The notes under the pieces were generated by a model, which did no database searches, was not told the origin of the DNA, and saw nothing but the letters and a program-made list of their open reading frames with translations. Positions 46,238 to 56,192 of a stretch of DNA of 64,000 bases are shown piece by piece. Source of the stretch: Legionella parisiensis (GTDB lineage: Bacteria; Pseudomonadota; Gammaproteobacteria; Legionellales; Legionellaceae); the NCBI RefSeq assembly GCF_001467945.1, contig NZ_LNYQ01000013.1:186001-250000 (forward strand), read 5' to 3'. Both the position numbers and the translations under genes were made by a program. Numbering within the stretch: the stretch's first letter is position 1; every line of letters begins with the position of its first letter.

Positions 46238-46945
46238 TTGGAACAAAAAATTCCTCAGCATGTTGCCATTATTATGGATGGAAACGGTCGTTGGGCTGAA
46301 AGTAGAGGACTACCCCGTATTGAAGGTCATAAAGCGGGCGTTGAATCAGTAAAAAAAATGATTCGCTGCTGCATGACTAAAGGAATTCCTTGCCTTAGTT
46401 TATTTGCTTTCAGCTCTGAAAACTGGTGTAGACCAGCAGAGGAAGTTAATTTTTTAATGGAATTATTCCTGGAGTCCTTGCGAAAAGAAATTTTTGAATT
46501 GAATCAGCATGGAATACGCATGCGATTTACTGGAGACCGTAGTGTGCTTTCTCCTATATTGCAAAAGCAAATGCGAGAGGCTGAGCTTTTGACAGCAAAA
46601 AATCAGCAATTAATTTTAAATGTAGTTGTAAACTATGGTGGTAAGTGGGATCTGGTAAATGCGGCAAAAAAAATAGCGCGCTCCGTATTGAAGGGAGAAT
46701 TGTCTGTAGAAGAGATAAACGAAACCAAATTTGCTCATTATTTGGATACGGAAGGATTGCCCGATCCTGATTTATTTATTCGTACCAGTGGGGAGTTGCG
46801 AATCAGTAATTTTTTCCTCTGGCAGCTTGCCTATACAGAGTTATACTTTAGTGAGGTTCATTGGCCCGATTTCGGTGAACAGGAACTAGAGTTGGCTTTA
46901 GCTTCATTTAACACAAGAAAAAGAAGATTTGGACAAATATCCTAA
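46238..46945 (+). CDS. uppS: Undecaprenyl diphosphate synthase
   Basis: This cis-prenyltransferase makes the C55 lipid carrier for peptidoglycan and other envelope polymers. The start is TTG with GGGAAGAG upstream; no ATG or GTG is available before the conserved [16 protein letters not shown], which holds the catalytic Asp. FAFSSENW and [15 protein letters not shown] follow. The 235 residues are normal. It opens the envelope cluster uppS-cdsA-rseP-bamA-skp-lpxD-fabZ-lpxA. frr and dxr, which precede or interrupt this run in E. coli, are not present here. Confidence 0.96.
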   Translation: MEQKIPQHVAIIMDGNGRWAESRGLPRIEGHKAGVESVKKMIRCCMTKGIPCLSLFAFSSENWCRPAEEVNFLMELFLESLRKEIFELNQHGIRMRFTGDRSVLSPILQKQMREAELLTAKNQQLILNVVVNYGGKWDLVNAAKKIARSVLKGELSVEEINETKFAHYLDTEGLPDPDLFIRTSGELRISNFFLWQLAYTELYFSEVHWPDFGEQELELALASFNTRKRRFGQIS

Positions 46946-46975
46946 TTAATTTTTAATACTAAGAAGGGCAAAATT

Positions 46976-47773
46976 ATGTTCTTGCAACGCTTAATTACAA
47001 CACTCATTTTAGTGCCCTTAGTTTTATGGCTTATTTTTTATGGCAATCAGTGGCTTTTGGCAGGAATTGTTTTGCTTGTTTTTTTTGCTGCAAGCAGGGA
47101 GTGCCTCCAATTAATTCCTTTGAAAAACTGGGCTTTTCAAGCTGGATTTTTAGTTTTGATGTTTTTTTGTTTGTGGGCATGTAATTATCTTTTTTCTTAT
47201 TGGTTATTTGCTGGATTAATTATTTGGGCTTTAAATATTCTTGCTATCCTTTGTTTTCCAGGATCCCAAAAGTATTGGGGGTATCCTGTTATTGTAGCGG
47301 CTGTATGTCTGTTGCTTTTACCATTATTCGTGCAAAGTCTTATTCACTTATACTATTTGCCGCATGGTAAAGCCTTGCTAGTTTATTTATTGTTTTTAAT
47401 TTGGGTTTCAGATACAGGAGCGTATATTAGTGGAAAGCTTTTAGGAAAACATAAATTAATTCCGCGAGTTAGCCCTGGAAAATCCTGGGAAGGGGTTGCT
47501 GGAGGTGTTATTTTGTCCATGCTCATTGCTTGGATTGGTTATAGTTATTTTAATCCGCTTGTCGCAGTTCATTGGTTCGTTTTAGCCATATGTACTATAA
47601 TTATTGCGATCTTTGGTGATTTATTCATCAGTATCTTGAAGCGTCGTTGTCATTTAAAAGATACAGGCGCTATTATTCCTGGTCATGGGGGTATTTTAGA
47701 CCGTTTGGACAGTTTAATTGCAGCTTTACCTTTATTTTATTTCGGACTTACTTTATTGGTGAGTGTGAAATAG
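46976..47773 (+). CDS. cdsA: Phosphatidate cytidylyltransferase
   Basis: Makes CDP-diacylglycerol, precursor of all phospholipids (and the substrate of PssA, also in this window). The 265-residue membrane protein has about seven to eight hydrophobic segments. The C-terminal CDS signature has KRRCHLKDTGAIIPGHGG and then LDRLDS. DTGAYISGKLLGKHKL is the usual mid-protein loop. GAAGGG lies eight bases before the ATG. It starts 30 bases after uppS and is followed by rseP. Confidence 0.96.
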   Translation: MFLQRLITTLILVPLVLWLIFYGNQWLLAGIVLLVFFAASRECLQLIPLKNWAFQAGFLVLMFFCLWACNYLFSYWLFAGLIIWALNILAILCFPGSQKYWGYPVIVAAVCLLLLPLFVQSLIHLYYLPHGKALLVYLLFLIWVSDTGAYISGKLLGKHKLIPRVSPGKSWEGVAGGVILSMLIAWIGYSYFNPLVAVHWFVLAICTIIIAIFGDLFISILKRRCHLKDTGAIIPGHGGILDRLDSLIAALPLFYFGLTLLVSVK

Positions 47774-47848
47774 CAGGAAAGAACTTTTACCTAAATCTCG
47801 GAGAATTTTAGGGAGTAATTCCCGAGTATACTTCATTTGGGATTGCAT

Positions 47849-49201
47849 ATGCTTTCAACATTGCTGTATTTTCTTTTGGCCTTAGTCTTGCTGGTTACAG
47901 TTCACGAATATGGCCATTTTCAAGTCGCGCGTTGGTGCGGTGTTAAAGTGCTACGTTTTTCTTTTGGTTTTGGCCCTATTTTGGCACATTGGCGTGATAA
48001 AAAAGGAACCGAGTATGCTTGGTCTTTGTTTCCTCTTGGCGGCTATGTCAAAATGCTTGATGAATCTGAAGGAGATGTTGCTGAGAACGAACGTCATCTG
48101 GCTTTTAATAATCAATCTCTTTGGAAAAGAACGGCAATTGTTCTTGCCGGTCCTTTTTTTAATTTTCTTTTCGCTTTTGTTGCTTTATGGTGGGTATTGG
48201 TTATAGGAATGCAGTCTTTAGCACCTATGATTGAGTCGGTGAAGCCTAATAGTATTGCAGCATTTGCTGGAATAAATGGCAAAGAAGAAATTGTGGCATT
48301 GAATGACACTAAGATTAACAGCTGGCGCGATTTTCAGTATGCGATCATGCCTCTTGTAGGTTCTCAGGAAACGATCCAACTAACGCTAAAATCTATGGTT
48401 GATGGACATCGACATCAAGTCTCCTTGCCTTTGGCTAATTGGCAGCTAGATAGTAAAAAGCCAGATCCGCTCGGGAGTCTAGGGATTGAACCTTTTATTC
48501 CTTCAATCCCTCCTATAGTTGGGGAAGTTGTTCCAAATTCCCCAGCAGCAAAAGCAGGATTAGAAAATGGTGATAGCATATTAAGTGTGGATGGAAAGCC
48601 TTTTGACGACTGGTTGTTTTTGGTTAGTTATGTGCAGGAACGCCCGGCGAAACAACTGATTTTATCCATTAATAGAAAAGGTACTATACAAAAAGTCGTA
48701 ATACAAACTGGCAGCCAGGAAAATAAGGGGAAAGTGGAAGGGTTTTTAGGAGTACGTTCACAAAAAGTCAATTGGCCGGAACATTGGCTACGTTTAGAAA
48801 GACAGGATCCATTAACCGCTGTAGGTACTGCATTAAAACAAACCGTACAATTGACCGCTACCACATTTACTTTAATGGGTAGATTGGTTACTGGAAAATT
48901 GGGATTAAATAGTATTAGTGGACCAGTAGGCATAGCTCAGGGAGCGGGTGATTCTGCGCGCAGCGGGTTAGCTTCCTATTTATTTTTTCTTGCTCTTGTG
49001 AGCATTAGCTTAGGTGCATTGAACTTATTGCCCATACCTATGCTCGATGGTGGACATTTACTGTATTATTTATTGGAAGCCATTCGACGTAAACCTGTAT
49101 CGGATAATTTAAAATCAGCAGGTGCTTATTTAGGTTTATTGCTATTAGCCGCTCTAATGTTTATCGCATTGACGAATGATTTATCGAGACTGGCAGGATA
49201 G
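47849..49201 (+). CDS. rseP: Site-2 intramembrane protease RseP
   Basis: RseP cuts the anti-sigma factor RseA after DegS and so activates the sigma-E envelope stress response. From the ATG at 47849 it has 450 residues. TVHEYGHFQVAR in the first helix holds the zinc HExxH. Two PDZ domains (about 120-200 and 215-300) follow, including GEVVPNSPAAKAGLENGD. The last zinc ligand motif is PIPMLDGGHLLYYL. GGGA lies about seven bases upstream; a TTG at 47837 is less likely. It lies between cdsA and bamA as in E. coli. Confidence 0.96.
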   Translation: MLSTLLYFLLALVLLVTVHEYGHFQVARWCGVKVLRFSFGFGPILAHWRDKKGTEYAWSLFPLGGYVKMLDESEGDVAENERHLAFNNQSLWKRTAIVLAGPFFNFLFAFVALWWVLVIGMQSLAPMIESVKPNSIAAFAGINGKEEIVALNDTKINSWRDFQYAIMPLVGSQETIQLTLKSMVDGHRHQVSLPLANWQLDSKKPDPLGSLGIEPFIPSIPPIVGEVVPNSPAAKAGLENGDSILSVDGKPFDDWLFLVSYVQERPAKQLILSINRKGTIQKVVIQTGSQENKGKVEGFLGVRSQKVNWPEHWLRLERQDPLTAVGTALKQTVQLTATTFTLMGRLVTGKLGLNSISGPVGIAQGAGDSARSGLASYLFFLALVSISLGALNLLPIPMLDGGHLLYYLLEAIRRKPVSDNLKSAGAYLGLLLLAALMFIALTNDLSRLAG

Positions 49202-49356
49202 TCAGAGATATTAATCACCCATCAATCGCAAAGTATTGGCAAAGTCAGGGAACAAAAACTTGACAGTAGTTTCTACTTCCTATAAAAAGTGTTTCATTTT
49301 TAAGTGTACAGAATTTGGTTATTAAAAGTACACGTAGTACTGGGCGTAAAATAATA

Positions 49357-51669
49357 ATGAGAAAAATCAGTAGTAAATTAATATTAGGTGTTTGTTGCTC
49401 CTCGCTCATAGCCTGGTCTTCACAAACAATCGCAGCAGATACTTTTGTGGTTCGAAGTATTAAAGTTACCGGTTTGCAACGTGTTTCTACGGGAACGGTA
49501 CTTAACTATATTCCTGTTCAAGTTGGAGAGGAGATAGGTCCAGAATCAACTGCTGAGATTATTCGAACACTTTATGATACTGGTTTTTTTCAATCTGTTT
49601 CATTGGAGCGTCAGGGCAATGTTTTAATTGTCAATGTAATTGAAAGGGCAACAATAGGCTCAATTACCGTGGTAGGTAATAAGGAAATTCCTAGTGATAA
49701 GATGAAAGATTTCCTCAAAGAAATGGGCTTAGTCAAAGGTCGTGTCTTTCAAACATCTACTTTGGAACGATTAGAAAAAGAATTAAAGCAAGCTTATAAC
49801 GCACGCGGGAAATATAATGCGCGTATAGAAACTCGAGTTTCTCCTTTAACTGATAATAGAGTGGGAATTACCGTTACAGTATCTGAAGGGCGTGTCTCAC
49901 GAATTAAACAAATCAAAATAATAGGTAACCACGATTTTTCTACCAACGAATTGTTACCAGAATTCGCTTTATCACGATCCGGTATCTTTACCTACTTTAC
50001 TAAAAAGGATCAATACTCCAAGTCGGGTATGGATGCATCTTTAGAGGCATTACGTTCCTTTTACATGGACAGAGGCTATTTGAAGTTTAAGATCATATCG
50101 TCGCAGGTATTGCTGTCGCCAGACAGAAAAGACGTTTATATTAATGTCCATATTGAAGAGGGACCGCAATATCACTTTTCAGGCTACAAAATAGTAGGAA
50201 AGCCAATATTGCCACCGGAAAAAATTAATTCATTAGTCCAAGTCAAAAAAGGTGCAGTTTTTTCACGCAAAAAAGTCACTGACTCAATTTCCGCAATTGG
50301 TTTGGCTTTAGGAGATGTAGGTTATGGGTTCCCTGCGATTAACGCAGAGCCTCAAATCGATGAAGAGAACAAGACCGTATTCATTAATTTTATGGTGCAG
50401 CCAGGCCGACATGTTTATGTTCGCCGTATTAAATTCCATGGCAATACCAAAACGAGTGATTATGTACTGAGAAGTGTCATTCGTCAGGATGAAGGCGGAC
50501 TGTTATCTCTGCATAACATTAAAGAGTCTGAACGACAATTGCGCTTATTAGGTTATTTAAAAAATGTGGATGTTAAAACCAATCCAGTACCAGAAGCAAA
50601 TAATCAGGTTGATTTAGATGTGCAAGTAGAAGAAGCGCCTTCTGCTGAAGCGAGTGCTTCGATTGGCTATGGTACTAATGGTTATCAATTGAATGCTTCA
50701 GTAAACCAACATAACTTCATGGGTACTGGACGTTCGATGGGAGCTGCGTTTACTGCAAGTAAATGGGGGCAAGACTATACTATAAACTACTATAACCCTT
50801 TTTATACCGAAACAGGTATAGGGCGAGGTCTAAATCTTTATTATGCTCGTGTCGATCCCAAAAACCTTAATGTAAGTACATACAGCTCGAACCGTTTTGG
50901 TGCTGATGTGAATTATAGTATACCATTAGGTGAAACGAGCAGATGGCAATTGGGTTATGGCTATCAAGATGTAGATATCAAAAGTGTCGGAAATGTAATA
51001 GCCATTAAGAATTTTGTGCAAATGTATGGAAATCATTTCCAGGAAATTCGATTATCTACAGGATGGAATCGAAACAGTTACGATCAATTTCCATATCCAA
51101 CAAGAGGGATTAATCAACAGCTGTCAGCTGTAATTGCTTTACCTGCTAGCTCGAATTCGTTGTCTTATTATAAGGGCTCTTACCAAGCACGTATGTACCA
51201 ACCTATAACTCGAGGATGGATTTTCTCCGTACAAGGGTTTGCAGGTTATGGAAATTCCTTTAACAATAAAGGCTTGCCATTTTTCGAGAACTATTATGCA
51301 GGGGGTACTGCACAACCAGGGCAGGTACGCGGATTTGACAGTTTCTCTCTGGGACCATTGGATAATTTCCGTAACTCTGTGGGAGGTAACTTATTACTCA
51401 GCGGAACCGCTGGAATTATCCTGCCCTATCCTTTGAGTCGGGACAATATGCGGACAATGGCTTTTGTTGATGCGGGTAACGTTTTCGCTGTCAATACTTT
51501 GTCTACTTTGACTGGGAAGTATGAAGGCCCTATGAGATATTCAGCGGGTGTTTCTCTTGAATGGCGTTCTCCTTTTGGACCTTTGGCATTCAGCTTGGCT
51601 AAGCCATTGAATCCACAGCAATTTGATCAGAAGCAACTCTTCCAATTTGCTTTATCTTCAGGCTTCTAA
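49357..51669 (+). CDS. bamA: Outer membrane protein assembly factor BamA
   Basis: The ATG at 49357 gives 770 residues with a signal peptide MRKISSKLILGVCCSSLIAWSSQTIAA-D; the longer frame from a TTG lacks one. Five POTRA domains (about 24-420) are followed by a 16-strand barrel. The barrel contains GGTAQPGQVRGFDS (the VRGF motif of loop 6) and ends in FQFALSSGF with the C-terminal Phe needed for outer membrane insertion. BamA folds outer membrane proteins, including the OMP at 60737 and, in general, LptD. It is 155 bases after rseP, and skp follows 149 bases later. Confidence 0.97.
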   Translation: MRKISSKLILGVCCSSLIAWSSQTIAADTFVVRSIKVTGLQRVSTGTVLNYIPVQVGEEIGPESTAEIIRTLYDTGFFQSVSLERQGNVLIVNVIERATIGSITVVGNKEIPSDKMKDFLKEMGLVKGRVFQTSTLERLEKELKQAYNARGKYNARIETRVSPLTDNRVGITVTVSEGRVSRIKQIKIIGNHDFSTNELLPEFALSRSGIFTYFTKKDQYSKSGMDASLEALRSFYMDRGYLKFKIISSQVLLSPDRKDVYINVHIEEGPQYHFSGYKIVGKPILPPEKINSLVQVKKGAVFSRKKVTDSISAIGLALGDVGYGFPAINAEPQIDEENKTVFINFMVQPGRHVYVRRIKFHGNTKTSDYVLRSVIRQDEGGLLSLHNIKESERQLRLLGYLKNVDVKTNPVPEANNQVDLDVQVEEAPSAEASASIGYGTNGYQLNASVNQHNFMGTGRSMGAAFTASKWGQDYTINYYNPFYTETGIGRGLNLYYARVDPKNLNVSTYSSNRFGADVNYSIPLGETSRWQLGYGYQDVDIKSVGNVIAIKNFVQMYGNHFQEIRLSTGWNRNSYDQFPYPTRGINQQLSAVIALPASSNSLSYYKGSYQARMYQPITRGWIFSVQGFAGYGNSFNNKGLPFFENYYAGGTAQPGQVRGFDSFSLGPLDNFRNSVGGNLLLSGTAGIILPYPLSRDNMRTMAFVDAGNVFAVNTLSTLTGKYEGPMRYSAGVSLEWRSPFGPLAFSLAKPLNPQQFDQKQLFQFALSSGF

Positions 51670-51818
51670 AATATAATATTCAATCCATGCTCCTCCAATT
51701 CGGAGGGGGATGGAGAGAATTATTTTATTTATTACAAATTATCGAAAATCACGCTGTATATATCGCAACCTATTTCGAATTGTGCTAGCATCATGCTCTT
51801 TAATTTAGGAGATTAGTT

Positions 51819-52319
51819 ATGAAACGGTTAGGTCTGGTCTTAGTGGCCTTTGTTTTCAGCGTGTTTGGCGCAAGCGCATTTGCTGATGCAGCAAAAATTG
51901 GTGTAGTTGATCTACAAAAGATCATGCAGACTTCCAGTCAAATAAAAGAAATCCAAAAAAAATTGGAGAAAGAATTTAAGCCACGTCGTGATAAACTCGT
52001 TGCTATTGAAGCGGGTATTAAAGCAGATATGGAAAAGTTCAAACGTGATAGTGCGATTCTAAGTGCGTCTCAGAAAAAAGATATAGAGAAGAAAATTGTT
52101 AGCGCACAACAACAATTTGAGCGTGATGGACAGCAATATCAACAAGAATTAAGCACAGCAAACAACGAAGCAATGGAAGCATTATATGCTAAAGTTCGTG
52201 CAGCAATTGCAAAAGTAGCTAAAGATGACAAGTACGACCTTATTGTACAAAAAGATGCAGCTCCTTTCAGCGCAACAACTCTTGATGTAACTGATAAAGT
52301 TGTAAAAGCAATTAATTAA
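51819..52319 (+). CDS. skp: Periplasmic chaperone Skp (OmpH)
   Basis: A trimeric chaperone that carries unfolded outer membrane proteins to BamA. The 166 residues have a signal peptide (MKRLGLVLVAFVFSVFGASAFA-D). A short beta body (KIGVVDLQKIMQTSSQ) is followed by two long helices rich in Lys and Glu (about 40-130), then the closing beta strand YDLIVQKDA. AGGAG lies eight bases before the ATG. lpxD begins 15 bases after its stop. Confidence 0.95.
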   Translation: MKRLGLVLVAFVFSVFGASAFADAAKIGVVDLQKIMQTSSQIKEIQKKLEKEFKPRRDKLVAIEAGIKADMEKFKRDSAILSASQKKDIEKKIVSAQQQFERDGQQYQQELSTANNEAMEALYAKVRAAIAKVAKDDKYDLIVQKDAAPFSATTLDVTDKVVKAIN

Positions 52320-52334
52320 TTCGGCGATGTAACG

Positions 52335-53354
52335 TTGCTAACTTTAGCAGAATTAGCAGAGCATTTAGGTGGCGTGTGGCATGGAAATGCCAATCACGCC
52401 ATTTTTTGTTTTGCTTCTCTGACCCGAGCTACATCACACGATGTCGCCTATTATGATAATTCAGTATTACGCGAATCCCTGGATACGACATTAGCAGGCG
52501 CAGTGATACTCAAAGCCAAAGATCACCATTTGTATCAGGGAAACTGTATTGTTGTATCTAATCCTTTTCAAGCAATGATGCAGGCTGCCCAGCTTTTATC
52601 AGCGCCTGGACTTTCAAGATCAGGTATTGATCCTACAGCCATAATTCATCAATCTGCTCAATTAGGTCAAGGTGTATCGATAGGCGCTTACAGCGTCATT
52701 GGTGCAAATTCTCAAATTGCTGATGGGGTTACAATAGGTGCAAATACTGTTATTGAGTCTTCTGTTCAAATTGGTAAAAACAGTCAGATTGGGCATAAAG
52801 TAGTGATCCATGCAGGGTGCCAGCTGGGGGCTGATGTAGTTATAAACGCAGGCTGTATTATTGGCGCATCCCCTTTCAATTATTTAAAAGAACATGGGCA
52901 GTGGCACCAAAGTTATAGTGTTGGTGCTGTTATTATCGCAAATCAAGTACAAGTGGGTTCTAATACTGTGATTGATAGAGGTTCTTTAAGCGATACCTAT
53001 TTGGGAGAAGGGGTTTGCATTGATAATTTGGTCCAGATTGCACATGACGTATTAGTTGGTAAAAATACAATCATTGCGGGATGTGCAGCTTTAGGTGCGT
53101 ATGCGCAAATTGGCGCAGATTGTATTATTGGTGGGGCTAGTTGCATTGCTGCTCATGTACATTTAGCAGATGATGTAGTAATCACCGGGATGTCCACAGT
53201 AAATAAATCTCTTGCCAAACCCGGAATTTATTCATCCGGAACCTTAGTACATGAACATCGCCGTTGGCGTCGTAATGTGGCACGATTTCGACGATTGGAT
53301 GATTATATAGTGAAGCTTGGCGCTTTAGAAAAGAAGTTAAGCCATATTGAATAG
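52335..53354 (+). CDS. lpxD: UDP-3-O-(3-hydroxyacyl)glucosamine N-acyltransferase
   Basis: LpxD adds the second hydroxyacyl chain in lipid A synthesis. Legionella uses unusually long and branched chains. The 339 residues start at TTG, the first start codon after skp. An N-terminal uridine-binding domain (about 1-95) precedes many hexapeptide repeats (I/V-G-x4) forming the left-handed helix. Then DRGSLSDTYLGEG and IAHDVLVGKN, with the catalytic His, and a C-terminal helix. Legionella species carry more than one lpxD; this is the copy in the conserved cluster. Confidence 0.95.
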   Translation: MLTLAELAEHLGGVWHGNANHAIFCFASLTRATSHDVAYYDNSVLRESLDTTLAGAVILKAKDHHLYQGNCIVVSNPFQAMMQAAQLLSAPGLSRSGIDPTAIIHQSAQLGQGVSIGAYSVIGANSQIADGVTIGANTVIESSVQIGKNSQIGHKVVIHAGCQLGADVVINAGCIIGASPFNYLKEHGQWHQSYSVGAVIIANQVQVGSNTVIDRGSLSDTYLGEGVCIDNLVQIAHDVLVGKNTIIAGCAALGAYAQIGADCIIGGASCIAAHVHLADDVVITGMSTVNKSLAKPGIYSSGTLVHEHRRWRRNVARFRRLDDYIVKLGALEKKLSHIE

Positions 53355-53421
53355 GGTTTGCTTTATTTTCTACTATTTTGACTAAAATGACCTAATTTTC
53401 TTCGAACTGATGCTCTCTTTT

Positions 53422-53450
53422 GGCTCAAGCTAGCGAAATTGAAGCAAACT
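53422..53450 (+). repeat. Dispersed CTAGCGAA motif, copy before fabZ
   Basis: GGCTCAAGCTAGCGAAATTG begins the element, 127 bases before the fabZ ATG. Together with 28528, 30749 and 34128 it defines the core G-N-CTCA-(A)-N-CTAGCGAAWT. Confidence 0.5.
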
Positions 53451-53576
53451 CTAATAAGATAAGGATAAGTTTTTGACATTAACAATTGATTTGAACCAGG
53501 TAAATCAGGATAATGTTTTTTCCTTTGACCTCACTTTTGGACCACAAGGCATACTTATTTAAGCGAGAAACTACGT

Positions 53577-54029
53577 ATGAGTGAACCAGTAGATATAAAA
53601 CAGATTTGTAGTATATTACCGCACCGTTACCCCATGATTATGGTAGATAGAGTACTGGACTACAAACCATTTGAACATTTGACGGCTATAAAAAACGTCA
53701 CGATTAACGAGAATTTTTTTACCGGTCATTTTCCAGAAAATCCAATTATGCCTGGCGTATTGATGTTGGAAGCATTAGCACAAGCCTGTGGGCTTTTAGC
53801 AGGATTATCTCAAACACCCGAAGAAAATGCTGGAATTTTGCATTTTTTTGCAGGTATAGATAATGCAAAATTCAAACACGTGGTCACACCAGGAGATCAA
53901 TTACGCTTGGAAGTAAATTTAATAGCAAGAAAAAGAGAGTTTTGGCGTATGCATGGCGAAGCTTATGTAGGTGATAAACTGGCCTGTTCCGCGGATTTAT
54001 TAAGTGCTGCAAAGGAAATTCAAAAGTGA
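53577..54029 (+). CDS. fabZ: 3-hydroxyacyl-ACP dehydratase FabZ
   Basis: Dehydrates 3-hydroxyacyl-ACP in fatty acid elongation and competes with LpxA and LpxD for the substrate. The 150-residue hot-dog fold has ILPHRYPMIMVDR, the catalytic His in GHFPENPIMPGVLMLEALAQ (with the Glu two turns later), and FFAGIDNAKFKHVV. The stop overlaps the lpxA start by 4 bases (GTGA). A 222-base gap precedes it, unlike the tight spacing elsewhere in the cluster, so a separate promoter is possible. Confidence 0.97.
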   Translation: MSEPVDIKQICSILPHRYPMIMVDRVLDYKPFEHLTAIKNVTINENFFTGHFPENPIMPGVLMLEALAQACGLLAGLSQTPEENAGILHFFAGIDNAKFKHVVTPGDQLRLEVNLIARKREFWRMHGEAYVGDKLACSADLLSAAKEIQK

Positions 54030-54796
54030 TAAGTGAACGAGCGATAATTCACCCCTCTGCAAAATTGGCAAAAGGGGTATCAGTAGGTCCTGGCGCTGTA
54101 ATTGGTGCTGATGTTGAAATTGGTGAAAATACTTGGATTGGTCCTTATGCTGTAATAGAAGGGCCAACAACTATTGGGAAAAATAATAAAATTTTCCAAT
54201 TTGCTTCTGTAGGCGATGAGCCGCAAGATATTACTTATAAAGGCGAATCGACTCGATTAGAAATAGGTGATGACAATATCATCCGCGAATATTGCATGAT
54301 TAGTCGAGGAACTGTTAAAGGCGGTGGGGTAACCCGCATAGGAAATAAAAACTTTTTAATGGCGTATTCCCATGTAGGACATGATTGCATGATTGGCAAT
54401 CAAATTATTTTGGTAAGCTATGCTGCACTATCAGGCCATGTAACTGTCGGTGATTATGCAAATATAGGCGGTTATGCCGCGGTACACCAATTTTGTTATG
54501 TTGGTGCCTACGCCTTTATTGCCAGAGCTTCTTATGTAGCTAAAGATGTGCTTCCTTATTTGATGATTTCTGGCGATACAACTTCTGCATGCGGAATTAA
54601 TACTGTGGGGTTACGTAGACGAGGATTTTCATCTGAAGCAATTGATGGCCTACGACGTGCTTACAAAATAATTTTCCGCAAAGGGTTAACCGTTCAACAA
54701 GCAGTTGCTGAATTAGAGTTGATGCAAAATGAATGTCCTGAAGTGGTTTTAATGATTGATGCATTAAATCAATCCACGCGTGGAATTGTTAGGTAA
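54026..54796 (+). CDS. lpxA: UDP-N-acetylglucosamine acyltransferase
   Basis: LpxA carries out the first committed step of lipid A synthesis. The 256 residues begin at GTG inside the fabZ stop (GTGA), which implies coupled translation. The left-handed helix repeats run to about 190: IHPSAKLAKGVSVGPGAVIGADVEIGEN and onward, with the catalytic His in SHVGHDCMIG. A C-terminal helical bundle follows, with GLRRRGFSSEAIDGLRRAYK. No lpxB follows; serS is next. Confidence 0.97.
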   Translation: MISERAIIHPSAKLAKGVSVGPGAVIGADVEIGENTWIGPYAVIEGPTTIGKNNKIFQFASVGDEPQDITYKGESTRLEIGDDNIIREYCMISRGTVKGGGVTRIGNKNFLMAYSHVGHDCMIGNQIILVSYAALSGHVTVGDYANIGGYAAVHQFCYVGAYAFIARASYVAKDVLPYLMISGDTTSACGINTVGLRRRGFSSEAIDGLRRAYKIIFRKGLTVQQAVAELELMQNECPEVVLMIDALNQSTRGIVR

Positions 54797-54829
54797 ATAG
54801 ATTACAAATAAATTAATTAGTTAGAGTGA

Positions 54830-56119
<1,290 letters not shown>

Positions 56120-56152
56120 AAAGCGTAATATTTTATATCGCTAATGTATACT

Positions 56153-56175
56153 TTGTTGCAGCTTTGCTGCAACAA
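56153..56175. terminator. Shared hairpin between serS and the convergent unknown gene
   Basis: TTGTTGCAGC and GCTGCAACAA form a perfect 10-bp stem with a TTT loop, 33 bases after the serS stop and 18 bases after the opposite gene's stop. A run of seven T occurs 11 bases further on the plus strand, so it is not a textbook terminator but is well placed. Confidence 0.55.
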
Positions 56176-56192
56176 TAATCAATCATATTTTT

